DNA of 56,655 bases from Alphaproteobacteria bacterium (GTDB lineage: Bacteria > Pseudomonadota > Alphaproteobacteria > CAAGCB01 > CAG-977). The stretch is taken from NCBI GenBank assembly GCA_900768875.1, contig CAAGEP010000014.1, positions 1 to 56,655 of the forward strand, read 5' to 3'. The first letter of the stretch is position 1. The number at the start of each line of letters is the position of its first letter. Position numbers and translations under genes: made by a program. This document shows positions 25,191 through 33,560 of this stretch, piece by piece. The notes under the pieces are model-generated. The model saw nothing but the letters and a program-made list of their open reading frames with translations, did no database searches and was not told the origin of the DNA.

Positions 25191-26141
25191 ATGACCGAAA
25201 ACCGTTTCCGTCTGGTAACCCGCAGCGATTTCGACGGGCTGGTGTCGGCGATTTTGCTTAAAGAACTGGATTTAATCGACGACATCAAATTCGTCCACCC
25301 CAAAGACGTGCAAGACGGTCTGGTTGACATCCGTCAAGGCGACATCATCACGAATCTGCCTTATTCCAAAAACGCATCGTATGTTTTCGATCACCATATC
25401 AGCGAACTGGCGCGCATGGGACATAAAAGCAACAGCTATTTGAATCCGAACGCGCCGTCCGCCGCGCGTGTCGTTTGGGATACGTTCGGAGGAAAGAACC
25501 GTTTCAAAAATATTTCAGAAGAAATGATGTCCGCGGTGGACAAAGCGGATTCCGCGGATTACACCGTTGACGACATTCTGCACCCGACAGGGTGGACGCT
25601 TTTAAGCTTTATTATGGATTCGCGCACGGGGTTGGGACGGTTTCACAATTTCCGCATTTCAAACTATCAGCTGATGATGAATCTGATTGATTTCTGTCGC
25701 TGTCACGACCCCGAAGACGTGCTTGAGATGCCCGATGTCAAGGAACGCGTCGACTTGTATTTCTCCCAACAGGAAAAATTCAAAGAACAGCTGAAAAAGC
25801 AAACGACCGTTTACAAAAATCTGGCGTATATCGATATGCTGAACACGGATGTCATTTACGCGGGCAACCGCTTTATGGTGTACGCTTTGTTTCCCGACGT
25901 CAACGTGTCCATGCACGCGATGTGGCGCGTCAACGGTCAGCGCATCGTTTACGCGGTCGGGAAATCCATTTTCAACCGCACGAACATCATCAACATCGGC
26001 GAATTGCTGCTGGGATACGGCGGCGGAGGACACGCGAATGTCGGAACGTGCCAAATCGATTTGGATAAAGCCGCTCAAGTCAAAGACGAGCTGATTGCCG
26101 TTTTGACCGATCCGCAATACACGGAACAGCCGCAAAACTGA
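25191..26141 (+). CDS. DHH-family phosphoesterase, second of a tandem pair
   Basis: A 316-residue paralogue of the preceding gene, aligned along its whole length: TRSDFDGLVSAILLKELDL, VFDHHISELARMG, VDKADSADYTVDDI, the shared VDLYxxxQxKFxxQLKxxTT segment, and YGGGGHANVGTCQI at the C-terminus. All catalytic Asp/His residues are kept in both copies, so both should be active. The gene starts two bases after the first copy's stop, so the two are co-translated and may form a heteromer or divide substrates. It ends four bases from a convergent gene. Confidence 0.85.
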   Translation: MTENRFRLVTRSDFDGLVSAILLKELDLIDDIKFVHPKDVQDGLVDIRQGDIITNLPYSKNASYVFDHHISELARMGHKSNSYLNPNAPSAARVVWDTFGGKNRFKNISEEMMSAVDKADSADYTVDDILHPTGWTLLSFIMDSRTGLGRFHNFRISNYQLMMNLIDFCRCHDPEDVLEMPDVKERVDLYFSQQEKFKEQLKKQTTVYKNLAYIDMLNTDVIYAGNRFMVYALFPDVNVSMHAMWRVNGQRIVYAVGKSIFNRTNIINIGELLLGYGGGGHANVGTCQIDLDKAAQVKDELIAVLTDPQYTEQPQN

Positions 26142-26144
26142 AAA

Positions 26145-27239
26145 TTATCTGCCAAGAGATTTAAAGCCGGCGTTTATCCGCTGACGCAATACCTCGTTTT
26201 TTGCGCCGCTGTGCATTTTTTTGACGCCGCCCTTGGACAGAAACGCTTTGAATTTCACGCCTTTCAAAGCTTGCAAATCGGCGGGGTCAGCTTGTTTGAT
26301 ATCCGCCAGTTTCGTATTTTCGACACCCGTGTCCAGATTTTTATTCGGAACGGCTTTCAAAAACGCAGCCCTGTCCCCCGTCGCCAAATATTTTTCGGCC
26401 GCCCGAATGTATTTTGTACCGCAAACTATCGCTTCTTCGGTCAAATCATGCAGATTTTTATGAACAACCTCGCCCGTTACAGGGTGTTTGAACGATTTGA
26501 ACGATTCCATCAACGCCGGAATTTGGCGGTCGTTTTGATAAAATCCGGAAACGGCAAGCTTTAATTTCCCGCCCGTATATTCGTCCAAACGGCGCAAAAT
26601 ACCGCCGACGGTTTGATTTTGCGTCACTTTTCCGACCGCCAGCTGAACCAGCATGCCGCGGCGAAAATCGGACGACACGTTGCGGTCGATATGATAGGCT
26701 TTTTGGTAGTTTTTGCAGAAAAAGTCCGCCAGCATACGGGAATCGCCGATGTTGTGAACGATTTTTCGCATCGGGCGGAAATTGTTGAACGTCAGTCCTT
26801 TTTCACGCAAGAAATGAACGTCCAGCCACGTTTCCGCATAGCGGTGACGCGCTTTGGCAAGGTCCTCGCCCTCTTTGGAGCTGTTGTTTTCGGGAACTTG
26901 AGACCCCGAAACGCTGTACACAAACGGGTGAAAGACCGAATCGACCGCCATGTGCGACAAATAGCCGAACGCAAAAGCTTTCTTTTTGGCTTTCAGTTCG
27001 GGATTTTTTTCGGCGCGCACATCGTCCAGCATCGCCAGAGCGGGCGCGCGGGGATCGTCGCCGAATCCGCCGTGCATCTTTGTCGAAAGCTTGGGCGACG
27101 GACCGTACAGAAAGCTGTCGTGCGCAATCGCGCCCATGTGCATCGCAACAGATTGGTCGGCTATACCTTTCGCCCAAGAATCCTTGGAACGTTTCAAAAT
27201 GTCGTCGGCAATAATGACATGCGTTAAATCGCGGGGCAT
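26145..27239 (-). CDS. Zinc-dependent phospholipase C-like protein
   Basis: A 364-residue protein of the Zn_dep_PLPC type. The N-terminal MPRDLTHVIIADDILKR and MHMGAIAHDSFLYGPSP provide His/Asp ligands, followed by AFGYLSHMAVDSVFHPFVY, the typical H-x3-D-x3-H helix. A later segment (ETWLDVHFLREKGL) carries another His. Members hydrolyse phospholipids or phosphodiesters, and some are secreted. No signal peptide is evident, so this one appears cytosolic or uses another export route. AAAGGA precedes the ATG. The Lys-rich C-terminus (KAFLSKGGVKKMHSG) is unassigned. Confidence 0.75.
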   Translation of the reverse strand: MPRDLTHVIIADDILKRSKDSWAKGIADQSVAMHMGAIAHDSFLYGPSPKLSTKMHGGFGDDPRAPALAMLDDVRAEKNPELKAKKKAFAFGYLSHMAVDSVFHPFVYSVSGSQVPENNSSKEGEDLAKARHRYAETWLDVHFLREKGLTFNNFRPMRKIVHNIGDSRMLADFFCKNYQKAYHIDRNVSSDFRRGMLVQLAVGKVTQNQTVGGILRRLDEYTGGKLKLAVSGFYQNDRQIPALMESFKSFKHPVTGEVVHKNLHDLTEEAIVCGTKYIRAAEKYLATGDRAAFLKAVPNKNLDTGVENTKLADIKQADPADLQALKGVKFKAFLSKGGVKKMHSGAKNEVLRQRINAGFKSLGR

Positions 27240-27326
27240 TGCGGTATCCTTTCCAGATATGCATTTTAGACAAATTTTTATCGAAAAGTCAAAGGATATT
27301 TCACATATTCTATCGGCACAAGGAAA

Positions 27327-27348
27327 GAGGGAGGTTGAAACCTCCCTC
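27327..27348 (-). terminator. Probable terminator after the ECF operon
   Basis: An 8-bp GC-rich stem (27327-27334 with 27341-27348) lies about 25 bases beyond the sensor gene stop on the minus strand. The T-tract is short (CTTTCCTT). Confidence 0.6.
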
Positions 27349-27371
27349 CTTTGATTTTGCGGAGTTTTTTA

Positions 27372-27836
27372 TCAGTCGTCCGCTTCTTCGGGCGGCATGG
27401 GCGGCGGAGGGGGCGGCGGCAGAAATTCGCGGTTGCCGCGGTGCGGGCGCGCGGGTCTGCCTTTGCGGTCAAACCGGCGCAGAAAATCCGCGCGTTCGTC
27501 CGCCGACATTTTCATAAAGCGTTCAATCATCGCGGACTGCACCTGTTCGTCGATTTGGTGGCGCACTTCGTCCGCGGCGGCGAAAGCGGTTTTTATTTTG
27601 TCGGGGTCTTCGGTTTTAAACGCTTCACCGATGGCGCGGTGGGCTTGGCGCATGCGGGATTCGTTGTCTTTGAACGCTTGCTTCATAAAGTCGAATTCGC
27701 CGTGATGTTTCGGTTTCGGCATAAAGCGCGCGCGTTGAGGGGGAATCGAACGGCACGGACGCGCGGCGAAATAACCGATGAAGCCGCAGTTCAGCGCCAG
27801 AGAAATCCCCAGTAAAATCAGCAGTTTTTTGTTCAT
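27372..27836 (-). CDS. Membrane-anchored periplasmic metal-sensor-like protein (CnrX / heavy-metal resistance family)
   Basis: The 154-residue protein starts with an uncleaved signal or anchor (residues 3-24) followed by a periplasmic helical domain of the heavy-metal resistance/Spy-CpxP type: HHGEFDFMKQAFKDNESRMR, DKIKTAFAAADEVRHQID, and MKMSADERADFLRRF at the end, the typical C-terminal helix. Histidines 45, 46, 66 and 93 are candidate metal ligands. A run of seven prolines (140-146) precedes the acidic tail. It starts one base after the stop of the small membrane protein gene (TGACATG). In CnrYXH-type systems this protein senses metal and controls the anti-sigma factor. Confidence 0.7.
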   Translation of the reverse strand: MNKKLLILLGISLALNCGFIGYFAARPCRSIPPQRARFMPKPKHHGEFDFMKQAFKDNESRMRQAHRAIGEAFKTEDPDKIKTAFAAADEVRHQIDEQVQSAMIERFMKMSADERADFLRRFDRKGRPARPHRGNREFLPPPPPPPMPPEEADD

Positions 27837-27837
27837 G

Positions 27838-28098
27838 TCAGAAAGCTCCGTAATCATAAAGGGTGTCCAGATATTGCGCGGCGTTCCGGTAATCCGCGGC
27901 GTTCGCGTACGAACCGAAGCAAAAGCCGCCGATTAAAAACGCGACGGACAGCCACGCGCAATTTTTGACAAAGAACAGCCACAATTTGGGGGCGCGTTCG
28001 CGCATCGCCCGCATGAAAATTTCGTCGCTCAAGCCCTTGGAATCGGGAACGGTGTATTGATTCAACAGGGCGTCCAGCTGCGTATCCGTCAAAGTCAT
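27838..28098 (-). CDS. Small membrane protein, probable anti-sigma factor
   Basis: An 86-residue protein with a cytosolic N-terminus (LTDTQLDALLNQYTVPDSKG, residues 3-22), one membrane span (about 41-63) and a short periplasmic tail. The position between an ECF sigma gene and a periplasmic sensor gene, with TGACATG junctions on both sides, matches the Y subunit of CnrYXH-type signalling, in which the N-terminal peptide binds the sigma factor. The sequence is too short to assign by similarity, so the role is inferred from context. Confidence 0.65.
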   Translation of the reverse strand: MTLTDTQLDALLNQYTVPDSKGLSDEIFMRAMRERAPKLWLFFVKNCAWLSVAFLIGGFCFGSYANAADYRNAAQYLDTLYDYGAF

Positions 28099-28099
28099 G

Positions 28100-28633
28100 T
28101 CATTTCTCCTTTCCCAACAAGTCTTTCAGCGATTGGCGCGCACGGAACAGCAAAGCCTCCGTCGCGCCTTGGCTCAGCCCCAAAATTTGGGCGGCGTCTT
28201 TGGCTTTCAGATCTTGATAATAGCACAAAATCAAGGCTTCTTTCTGACGGGCGGGTAAAGAATCGACCGCTTTGCGGACACGGTCGGCTTCGTTTTGCAA
28301 AAGCATCGCTTTTTCGGGCGAAGCCGCAGGCGATTCCAAAGTTTCACCCAGTTCTTCCGTCGGCTTTTCCCGTCGGCGCATATCGATAAAAGCGTTGTAC
28401 GCCACGCGGTACAGCCATGTGTCCAGCTTTGCCGTCGGCTGCCACGCCGCGGGGTTTTTCCAGACTTTTAAAAAAACGTCCTGCGTCAAATCCCGTGCGT
28501 CCGCTTCCGACGCGGTCAGCCGCCACGCCAAGCCGAAGACCTTGCGCTCAAAACGGTTCAGCAACTCCCGAAACGCCGCCGCGTCCGCCGATTGTATGCG
28601 ATTCATCATTTCCGCGTCGGATAAATCGGTCAT
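28100..28633 (-). CDS. ECF-family RNA polymerase sigma factor
   Basis: A 177-residue group 4 sigma factor. Region 2 contains FRELLNRFERKVFGLAWRL, ARDLTQDVFLKVWKN and LDTWLYRVAYNAFID; region 4 contains DSLPARQKEALILCYYQDL followed by the helix-turn-helix KDAAQILGLSQGATEALLFR. These proteins direct RNA polymerase to stress promoters when released from a membrane anti-sigma factor. It heads a three-gene unit with that predicted anti-sigma factor and a metal-sensor-like protein. No -35/-10 autoregulatory pair could be assigned with confidence in the 65 bases upstream. Confidence 0.93.
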   Translation of the reverse strand: MTDLSDAEMMNRIQSADAAAFRELLNRFERKVFGLAWRLTASEADARDLTQDVFLKVWKNPAAWQPTAKLDTWLYRVAYNAFIDMRRREKPTEELGETLESPAASPEKAMLLQNEADRVRKAVDSLPARQKEALILCYYQDLKAKDAAQILGLSQGATEALLFRARQSLKDLLGKEK

Positions 28634-28698
28634 TGTTGTTCTCTCTCTCCGTCAAGCTCTGATTGTTAAACGGATGAAAGGGGAAAAAACTTACGCAA

Positions 28699-29586
28699 TT
28701 ATTCTGCGCGATTTGCAAAAAACAAATCGTACGCGTTTTGATAGAACAAACGGTGGATGAGTTCCTGCGCTTCTTCCTCGTCAAAAGCGGAGGCAATCGC
28801 CGATTTGACTTCGCTGACGCGGCAGGGATAAGTTTCGGGGTCGCCGAACGGTCCCAAAGGAATGTCCGTGCCGAACATCAGGTGGGAAATCGTGTCTTCG
28901 TCCGCGCGGTTCAAAATCGCGACAATCATTTCGGGCGACAGCCACGATACGTCGGCGTACAAATTCGCCGTTTCCGATTTAATCGCGGATTGCAAAATGC
29001 CCAAAGTGTACCAGTGGTTCGCGTCGTCGCCCATGCCCAAATGCGCCATAATGGTCGGGACTTCGGGGAATTTCGACGCGGTTTCGTAAATGTACATCGG
29101 ATCGGAATAATCGTCCTGCGAATGGAACAAAACGGGCAGACCGTATTCCTGCGCGACCTCCATATACGGTTCGTACAGCGGATCGTTCGCGTTCAGGTGC
29201 AGCGTGTTCGGGTGCAGTTTGATGCCGTAGATTTCATCGCCGCGTTCTTCAATCAGATTCGCCAGATTTTCCGCGTCGCCGTAGCCGGGCTGACCGACAA
29301 TCAGCGTTTTGAACTTGGGGTTTTCGGCGGCGATGTCCAACATTTCAAGGTTGGCTTCGTCTTCGGTGATTTTGGGCGATCCGTCGGGTTTCAAATCAAT
29401 GCCGCTCATATTGGAAACCATAATGGCGACGACTTCGTTTTCCTCTTCTTCGCCGTTGATGGAAACCGTGAACGGTTCCTGCATCGCGTCGTTCAAAGCG
29501 TCCGCCGTAAAGTCCGCGTTGTCCGCGCACCACGTTCCGACGTGGGCGTGAGCTTCAATGATTTTGCCGTAATCTTCTTCGTTCAT
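28699..29586 (-). CDS. Amidohydrolase-2 family metal-dependent hydrolase
   Basis: A 295-residue TIM-barrel hydrolase. The metal-binding pattern is EAHAHVG near the N-terminus (HxH), IKLHPN after strand 4, LFHSQDD after strand 5, IMAHLGMGDD after strand 6, and FGTDIPLG with the catalytic Asp after strand 8. Such enzymes decarboxylate or hydrolyse small carboxylated substrates. The protein is notably acidic, with an Asp/Glu insertion (INGEEEENEVV) at about 44-54. The substrate is unknown. Two AAGG runs precede the ATG. It is upstream of the ECF sigma gene in the same direction, 65 bases away. Confidence 0.8.
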   Translation of the reverse strand: MNEEDYGKIIEAHAHVGTWCADNADFTADALNDAMQEPFTVSINGEEEENEVVAIMVSNMSGIDLKPDGSPKITEDEANLEMLDIAAENPKFKTLIVGQPGYGDAENLANLIEERGDEIYGIKLHPNTLHLNANDPLYEPYMEVAQEYGLPVLFHSQDDYSDPMYIYETASKFPEVPTIMAHLGMGDDANHWYTLGILQSAIKSETANLYADVSWLSPEMIVAILNRADEDTISHLMFGTDIPLGPFGDPETYPCRVSEVKSAIASAFDEEEAQELIHRLFYQNAYDLFFANRAE

Positions 29587-29657
29587 TGCCTTAATCCTTA
29601 AAAAAGACTTTGTTGAAAGAGGATTTAGTCTTGTTTTATGGTGTAATCAAGCTTTTT

Positions 29658-30782
29658 TTAGCGGATTTTTTTGGAAACGTTCGCCGCGTCGTGACGCATG
29701 CCGCCGCACATCGAATGCGGTACGCCCGTTGTGGACGGGAACGAAAACGGCAGTCCGAACAGGCTTTTCACGGCAAGGAACGCAAAGCCCTGCGCTTCGA
29801 TGAAATCGCCGTCCCATTTGACTTCGCGCGCGATGTCCACGGGCGCGTTCAGCCGCTGACGAATCATGCGCATCAAAGTCGGGTTGTGCGCGCCGCCGCC
29901 GCAGACGATCCAGCGTTTGGGGGCTTCGGGCAGGAAATCGCAGGCTTTGACGACACATTCGGCGCAAAAAGCCGTCAAAGTCGCCGCGCCGTCCGCAACG
30001 CTCAAGCCTTCGGTGTTTTCAGCCAAGCGGGCGGAAAATTCGTCGCGGTCGACGGTTTTCGGGGGCTTTTGGTCGAAATAGGGACGCTTGAGCATCCGCG
30101 CGACGATTTTTTCGTCAACCGATCCCGTTGCCGCCATCGACCCGTCGAAATCCATGGTCGAACCGTGCTTTTTCATCATCCAGTCGTCGATGGGCGCGTT
30201 TCCGGGACCCGTGTCGAACGCAATCAGTTCGCCGTTTTCGCCTATCCACGTCAGCGTCGAAATGCCGCCGATGTTCAAAACGGCAAGAGGCTTTTCCAAA
30301 TTCTGCGCCAAAGCGGCGTAATACGACGGCATCAACGGCGCGCCCTGTCCTCCGTTGGCAATGTCGGAGTTGCGGAACCGGTTGACCACGCACACGCCCG
30401 TTTCGGCGGCAAGCAAGTCGCCGTCGCCGATTTGAACGGACACATGTTCCGCCGCGTTGTGGTAAACGGTTTGCCCGTGAAAGCCGATGACATCGACGTC
30501 TTGCGCCCGCAGTCCCGCCGAATCCATCAGTTCTTTGGCAACATCGGCGTGAAACAGAGTCAGACGGCGTTCGATGTCTTTGACTTTTTCGGCGTCGGCT
30601 TGCGCGCCTTTGCCCGTAATCGAACGCAAGTCCGCGCGCATTTCCATGTCATAAGGACGGTTTAAGGCTTTGCCGAAATCGAACACGTCAACCCCGTCCG
30701 TAACCAGCAAAGCGGCGTCCACGCCGTCCATGGAGGTTCCGCTCATTAACCCGAGTGCCGTCAAAGGCTTGATGACTTCCAT
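29658..30782 (-). CDS. anmK: Anhydro-N-acetylmuramic acid kinase
   Basis: AnmK cleaves and phosphorylates 1,6-anhydroMurNAc recovered from cell-wall turnover, giving MurNAc 6-phosphate. The 374-residue protein has the ATP-binding LGLMSGTSMDGVDAAL, VIGFHGQTVYH, VLNIGGISTLTWI with FDTGPGNAPIDDW, and CGGGAHNPTLMRMI. Length is normal for the family (about 370). GGGGAAAT precedes the ATG. No other recycling gene (murQ, nagZ) is in the window. The tyrS gene is divergent. Confidence 0.96.
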   Translation of the reverse strand: MEVIKPLTALGLMSGTSMDGVDAALLVTDGVDVFDFGKALNRPYDMEMRADLRSITGKGAQADAEKVKDIERRLTLFHADVAKELMDSAGLRAQDVDVIGFHGQTVYHNAAEHVSVQIGDGDLLAAETGVCVVNRFRNSDIANGGQGAPLMPSYYAALAQNLEKPLAVLNIGGISTLTWIGENGELIAFDTGPGNAPIDDWMMKKHGSTMDFDGSMAATGSVDEKIVARMLKRPYFDQKPPKTVDRDEFSARLAENTEGLSVADGAATLTAFCAECVVKACDFLPEAPKRWIVCGGGAHNPTLMRMIRQRLNAPVDIAREVKWDGDFIEAQGFAFLAVKSLFGLPFSFPSTTGVPHSMCGGMRHDAANVSKKIR

Positions 30783-30799
30783 ATTTCCCCGTTTCTTTC

Positions 30800-30828
30800 T
30801 TGAGTTTGTAAATCAATGCTGATACAAA
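30800..30828 (+). promoter_or_regulatory. Putative promoter for tyrS
   Basis: TTGAGT (30800-30805) and TACAAA (30823-30828) with a 17-base spacer, 44 bases before the tyrS ATG. Confidence 0.45.
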
Positions 30829-30872
30829 TCGTACAGAAAAAGGTTTAACAAAGTACAAAAGGATACCAACCG

Positions 30873-32120
30873 ATGCCGTTTAAATCCGAATTGCTGAACA
30901 TCCTGTCGGAACGCGGATTCGTCAACCAATGCACCAACGAAGCGGGCTTTGACGATTATTTGACCGAATGCGAAAAGTCGGGCAAGCCCGCCGTCGCGTA
31001 TCTCGGCTCCGACCCGACGGGGGACAGTCTGCACGTCGGACACTTGGTTCCCGTAATGATGATGCGCTGGTTTCAAAAGCTGGGCAACAAGCCGCTGATG
31101 CTGGTCGGCGGCGCGACCGCGCGAATCGGCGACCCGTCGGGCAAAGACAAACTGCGCCCCTTTATGACCGCCGAAACCATCGCGCACAACGAAGCGGGAC
31201 TGAAAAAATCCTATTCCAAGTTCATCCGCTTTGACGACACGGAAAACGGCGCGGTCATGGTGGACAACTATGACTGGTTCCGCGATGTCAATTATCTGGA
31301 ATTCCTGCGCGACGTCGGAACGTATTACTCCGTCAACCGCATGCTGACCATGGAAAGCGTCAAAGCGCGCTTGGACAGGGAACAGCAGATGTCGTTCTTG
31401 GAATTCAACTACCAGCTTTTGCAGGGCTATGACTTTTGCCGGCTTTACAAGCAATACGGCTGCCGCGCGCAAATGGCGGGGTCGGATCAATGGGGCAACA
31501 TCACGTCGGGAACGGAGCTGGGACGGCGCAAATACGACGTCGAGCTGTTCGGCTTCACTTGCCCGATTATCACCGATTCGGCGGGCAAAAAAATGGGCAA
31601 GTCCGAAGGCAACGCCGTTTGGATTAACGACGAAAAACTGCCGTCTTACGACTATTACCAGTACTTCCGCAACGTCGGCGACGCGGACGTGGGCAAATGC
31701 CTGCGCATTTTCACCGATTTGCCGATGGACGAAGTCCGCCGCTTGGAGGCTTTGAAAGACAAGGAAATCAACGAAGCCAAGAAAATCCTTGCGTTCGAGG
31801 CGACCAGAATCTGCCGCGGACAGGATGCCGCGACCGCCGCCGCCGAAACCGCGCGCAAAACGTTCGAGGAAGGCGTCGCGGGCGGTGATTTGCCGACCTT
31901 TGCCGCCGCGGGCGAAATCGCGCTGACCGAAGCTTTGCTGCAGCTGAAGCTGGTTGCCAGCAAAGGCGAAGCCAAGCGGCTTATCGCGCAGAACGGTGTG
32001 AAAATCAACGACGCCGCCGTGTCGGGCGACAATATCATGCTGACCGCCGAAAACGTCAAAGACGGGCAAATCAAGCTGTCCGTCGGCAAGAAAAAGCACG
32101 GAATCGTAACGTTAGCTTAA
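30873..32120 (+). CDS. tyrS: Tyrosyl-tRNA synthetase
   Basis: A class I synthetase that charges tRNA-Tyr. The 415-residue protein carries the tyrosine-site start YLGSDPTGDSLHVGHL with the HIGH motif as HVGH, the QGYDFCRLYKQYG and GSDQWGNITSG motifs, and the ATP-binding KMSKS loop as KMGKS. The C-terminal S4-like RNA-binding domain (LVASKGEAKRLIAQNGVKIN) is present. AAGGAT precedes the ATG. The stop overlaps the convergent nadK gene by nine bases. Confidence 0.97.
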   Translation: MPFKSELLNILSERGFVNQCTNEAGFDDYLTECEKSGKPAVAYLGSDPTGDSLHVGHLVPVMMMRWFQKLGNKPLMLVGGATARIGDPSGKDKLRPFMTAETIAHNEAGLKKSYSKFIRFDDTENGAVMVDNYDWFRDVNYLEFLRDVGTYYSVNRMLTMESVKARLDREQQMSFLEFNYQLLQGYDFCRLYKQYGCRAQMAGSDQWGNITSGTELGRRKYDVELFGFTCPIITDSAGKKMGKSEGNAVWINDEKLPSYDYYQYFRNVGDADVGKCLRIFTDLPMDEVRRLEALKDKEINEAKKILAFEATRICRGQDAATAAAETARKTFEEGVAGGDLPTFAAAGEIALTEALLQLKLVASKGEAKRLIAQNGVKINDAAVSGDNIMLTAENVKDGQIKLSVGKKKHGIVTLA

Positions 32121-32870
32121 AAACTGTTCGTCCAGAACGCGGTCTTCCAAATTGTAATCGGGTTCAAACAGCAGGGTAATGCCGATATTTTCGGCTTCCC
32201 TGACTGTGACGCGCGACACGTTGCGCAGTTCCGTAAAGTCGGCGACCGCGCTGACGGGACGTTTGTCTTTCTGCCGAATCTCGAACGAAACGGTGACGTG
32301 GCGCGGCAAAATCGCGCCGTGCCAGCGGCGGGGACGGAACGGACTGATGGGCGTCAGCGCCAAAACGTTCGATGTCAAGGGTAAAATCGGACCGTGCGCC
32401 GACAGGTTGTACGCCGTACTGCCCGCGGGGGTCGATACCAGAACGCCGTCGCAAATCAAATCCGCGATTTTTTCGGAACCGTCAATGCGGATTGAAATGT
32501 CCGCCGTTTGACAGCTTTGCCGCAACAAAGACACTTCGTTCAAGGCAAGGGCTTTGAGCGTTTTGGTCTGATTTTCGGCAATCATTTCCAGCGGGCGCAA
32601 AGTGACTTGTCCCGCTTTGTCCAGCCGTTCGGGCAGATCGTCTTCGCAATATTTGTTCAGCAAAAATCCGATGCTGCCGCAATTCATGCCGTAAAGGGGA
32701 ATGTTTTTGCCGATGTGTTTGTGCATGGTTTGCAGCAAAAATCCGTCGCCGCCCAGCACGACCAAAGCGTCGGCTTTGGAAACACAGGATTGACCGTACA
32801 AAGCTTTCAGCCGTTCAGCCGCTGTTTGCGCCAGTTCCGTTTTATCCGCCAAAAAACAAAGCCGTTTCAT
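32112..32870 (-). CDS. nadK: NAD kinase
   Basis: NadK makes NADP from NAD and ATP. The 252-residue protein has the GGDG motif in LVVLGGDGFLLQTMH, YGMNCGSIGFLLN, a central LNEVSLLRQS, and the conserved TPAGSTAYNLSAHGPI. It is of the short alphaproteobacterial type. The convergent overlap with tyrS (nine bases) leaves no room for a terminator between them. Confidence 0.94.
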   Translation of the reverse strand: MKRLCFLADKTELAQTAAERLKALYGQSCVSKADALVVLGGDGFLLQTMHKHIGKNIPLYGMNCGSIGFLLNKYCEDDLPERLDKAGQVTLRPLEMIAENQTKTLKALALNEVSLLRQSCQTADISIRIDGSEKIADLICDGVLVSTPAGSTAYNLSAHGPILPLTSNVLALTPISPFRPRRWHGAILPRHVTVSFEIRQKDKRPVSAVADFTELRNVSRVTVREAENIGITLLFEPDYNLEDRVLDEQFLS

Positions 32871-32885
32871 TTTTTAAACCTCTTG

Positions 32886-32894
32886 TGCTATAAT
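32886..32894 (+). promoter_or_regulatory. Extended -10 promoter of the exported-protein gene at 32928
   Basis: TGC followed by a perfect TATAAT (32889-32894) makes an extended -10; the -35 (TTCATT at 32866) is poor. It lies 34 bases before the GTG start. Confidence 0.55.
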
Positions 32895-32927
32895 CATAGC
32901 CTAATTTGATTGATTGGGAAATAAAAA

Positions 32928-33560
32928 GTGAAAACGGTTGTTATTCTGATGGCTCTGCTGGCGGCCATGCCGGCGCAAGCGGCGATTTACACATCCGACG
33001 TCGTCGGAACGGCGCGGACTTTTTCCGAACAAAAAAACAAAGCCGAACGTCCCGCTCCGCCCAAACAGGCGTCGCCCATGCCCGACAAAGACTTGTTGGC
33101 GACAGATCCGTTCACTTTTGACGAATTGCGCCGCTTTGCGCGCGATTGGCGCAAGTATTCCCGCTGGCTGCAGGAAGGCAACAATCAATACAAAGCCGTC
33201 GCGTATTTGGGCGTTTCGCGCAACATGGATTATCCCGCGGAAGTCGTGCGTTGGGCGGATGAACACGGCTGGGCGGCCGACAGATTCTTTTTGTTGGAAC
33301 GCAAATTCAGACTGACTCTGTCCGTCATCCGCCAACAGGAACGCCGCGCCAATCTGACGGCGCATTTGCAGCGGCAAATCAATTCCGTCCGCAACAATTC
33401 GGATTTGAAACCCGATGAAAAAAAGAAAACCATGTCGCAGTATTACCGCAACATTCGCGAAATCCAGCACGCGACGGAAGCCAAAGCCCCCGTCACGCCC
33501 GATGAATACGAGATGATAAAATTCAACAAAACGGCGTTGGAAAAAATTCTGCAGAACTAA
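32928..33560 (+). CDS. Exported protein of unknown function
   Basis: A 210-residue protein starting at GTG with a Sec signal peptide (VKTVVILMALLAAMPAQAA; GTG is read as Met), cut near residue 19. The mature part has a Pro/Lys-rich start, an aromatic segment FARDWRKYSRWLQEGN, and a long Arg/Gln-rich helix (IRQQERRANLTAHLQRQINS) suggesting a coiled coil. No family is recognised. Its signal peptide resembles those of two genes at 34494 and 35150 (M-K-T-V-x-L/I), which may reflect a common origin. The stop overlaps the convergent membrane protein gene in CTAA. Confidence 0.65.
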   Translation: MKTVVILMALLAAMPAQAAIYTSDVVGTARTFSEQKNKAERPAPPKQASPMPDKDLLATDPFTFDELRRFARDWRKYSRWLQEGNNQYKAVAYLGVSRNMDYPAEVVRWADEHGWAADRFFLLERKFRLTLSVIRQQERRANLTAHLQRQINSVRNNSDLKPDEKKKTMSQYYRNIREIQHATEAKAPVTPDEYEMIKFNKTALEKILQN

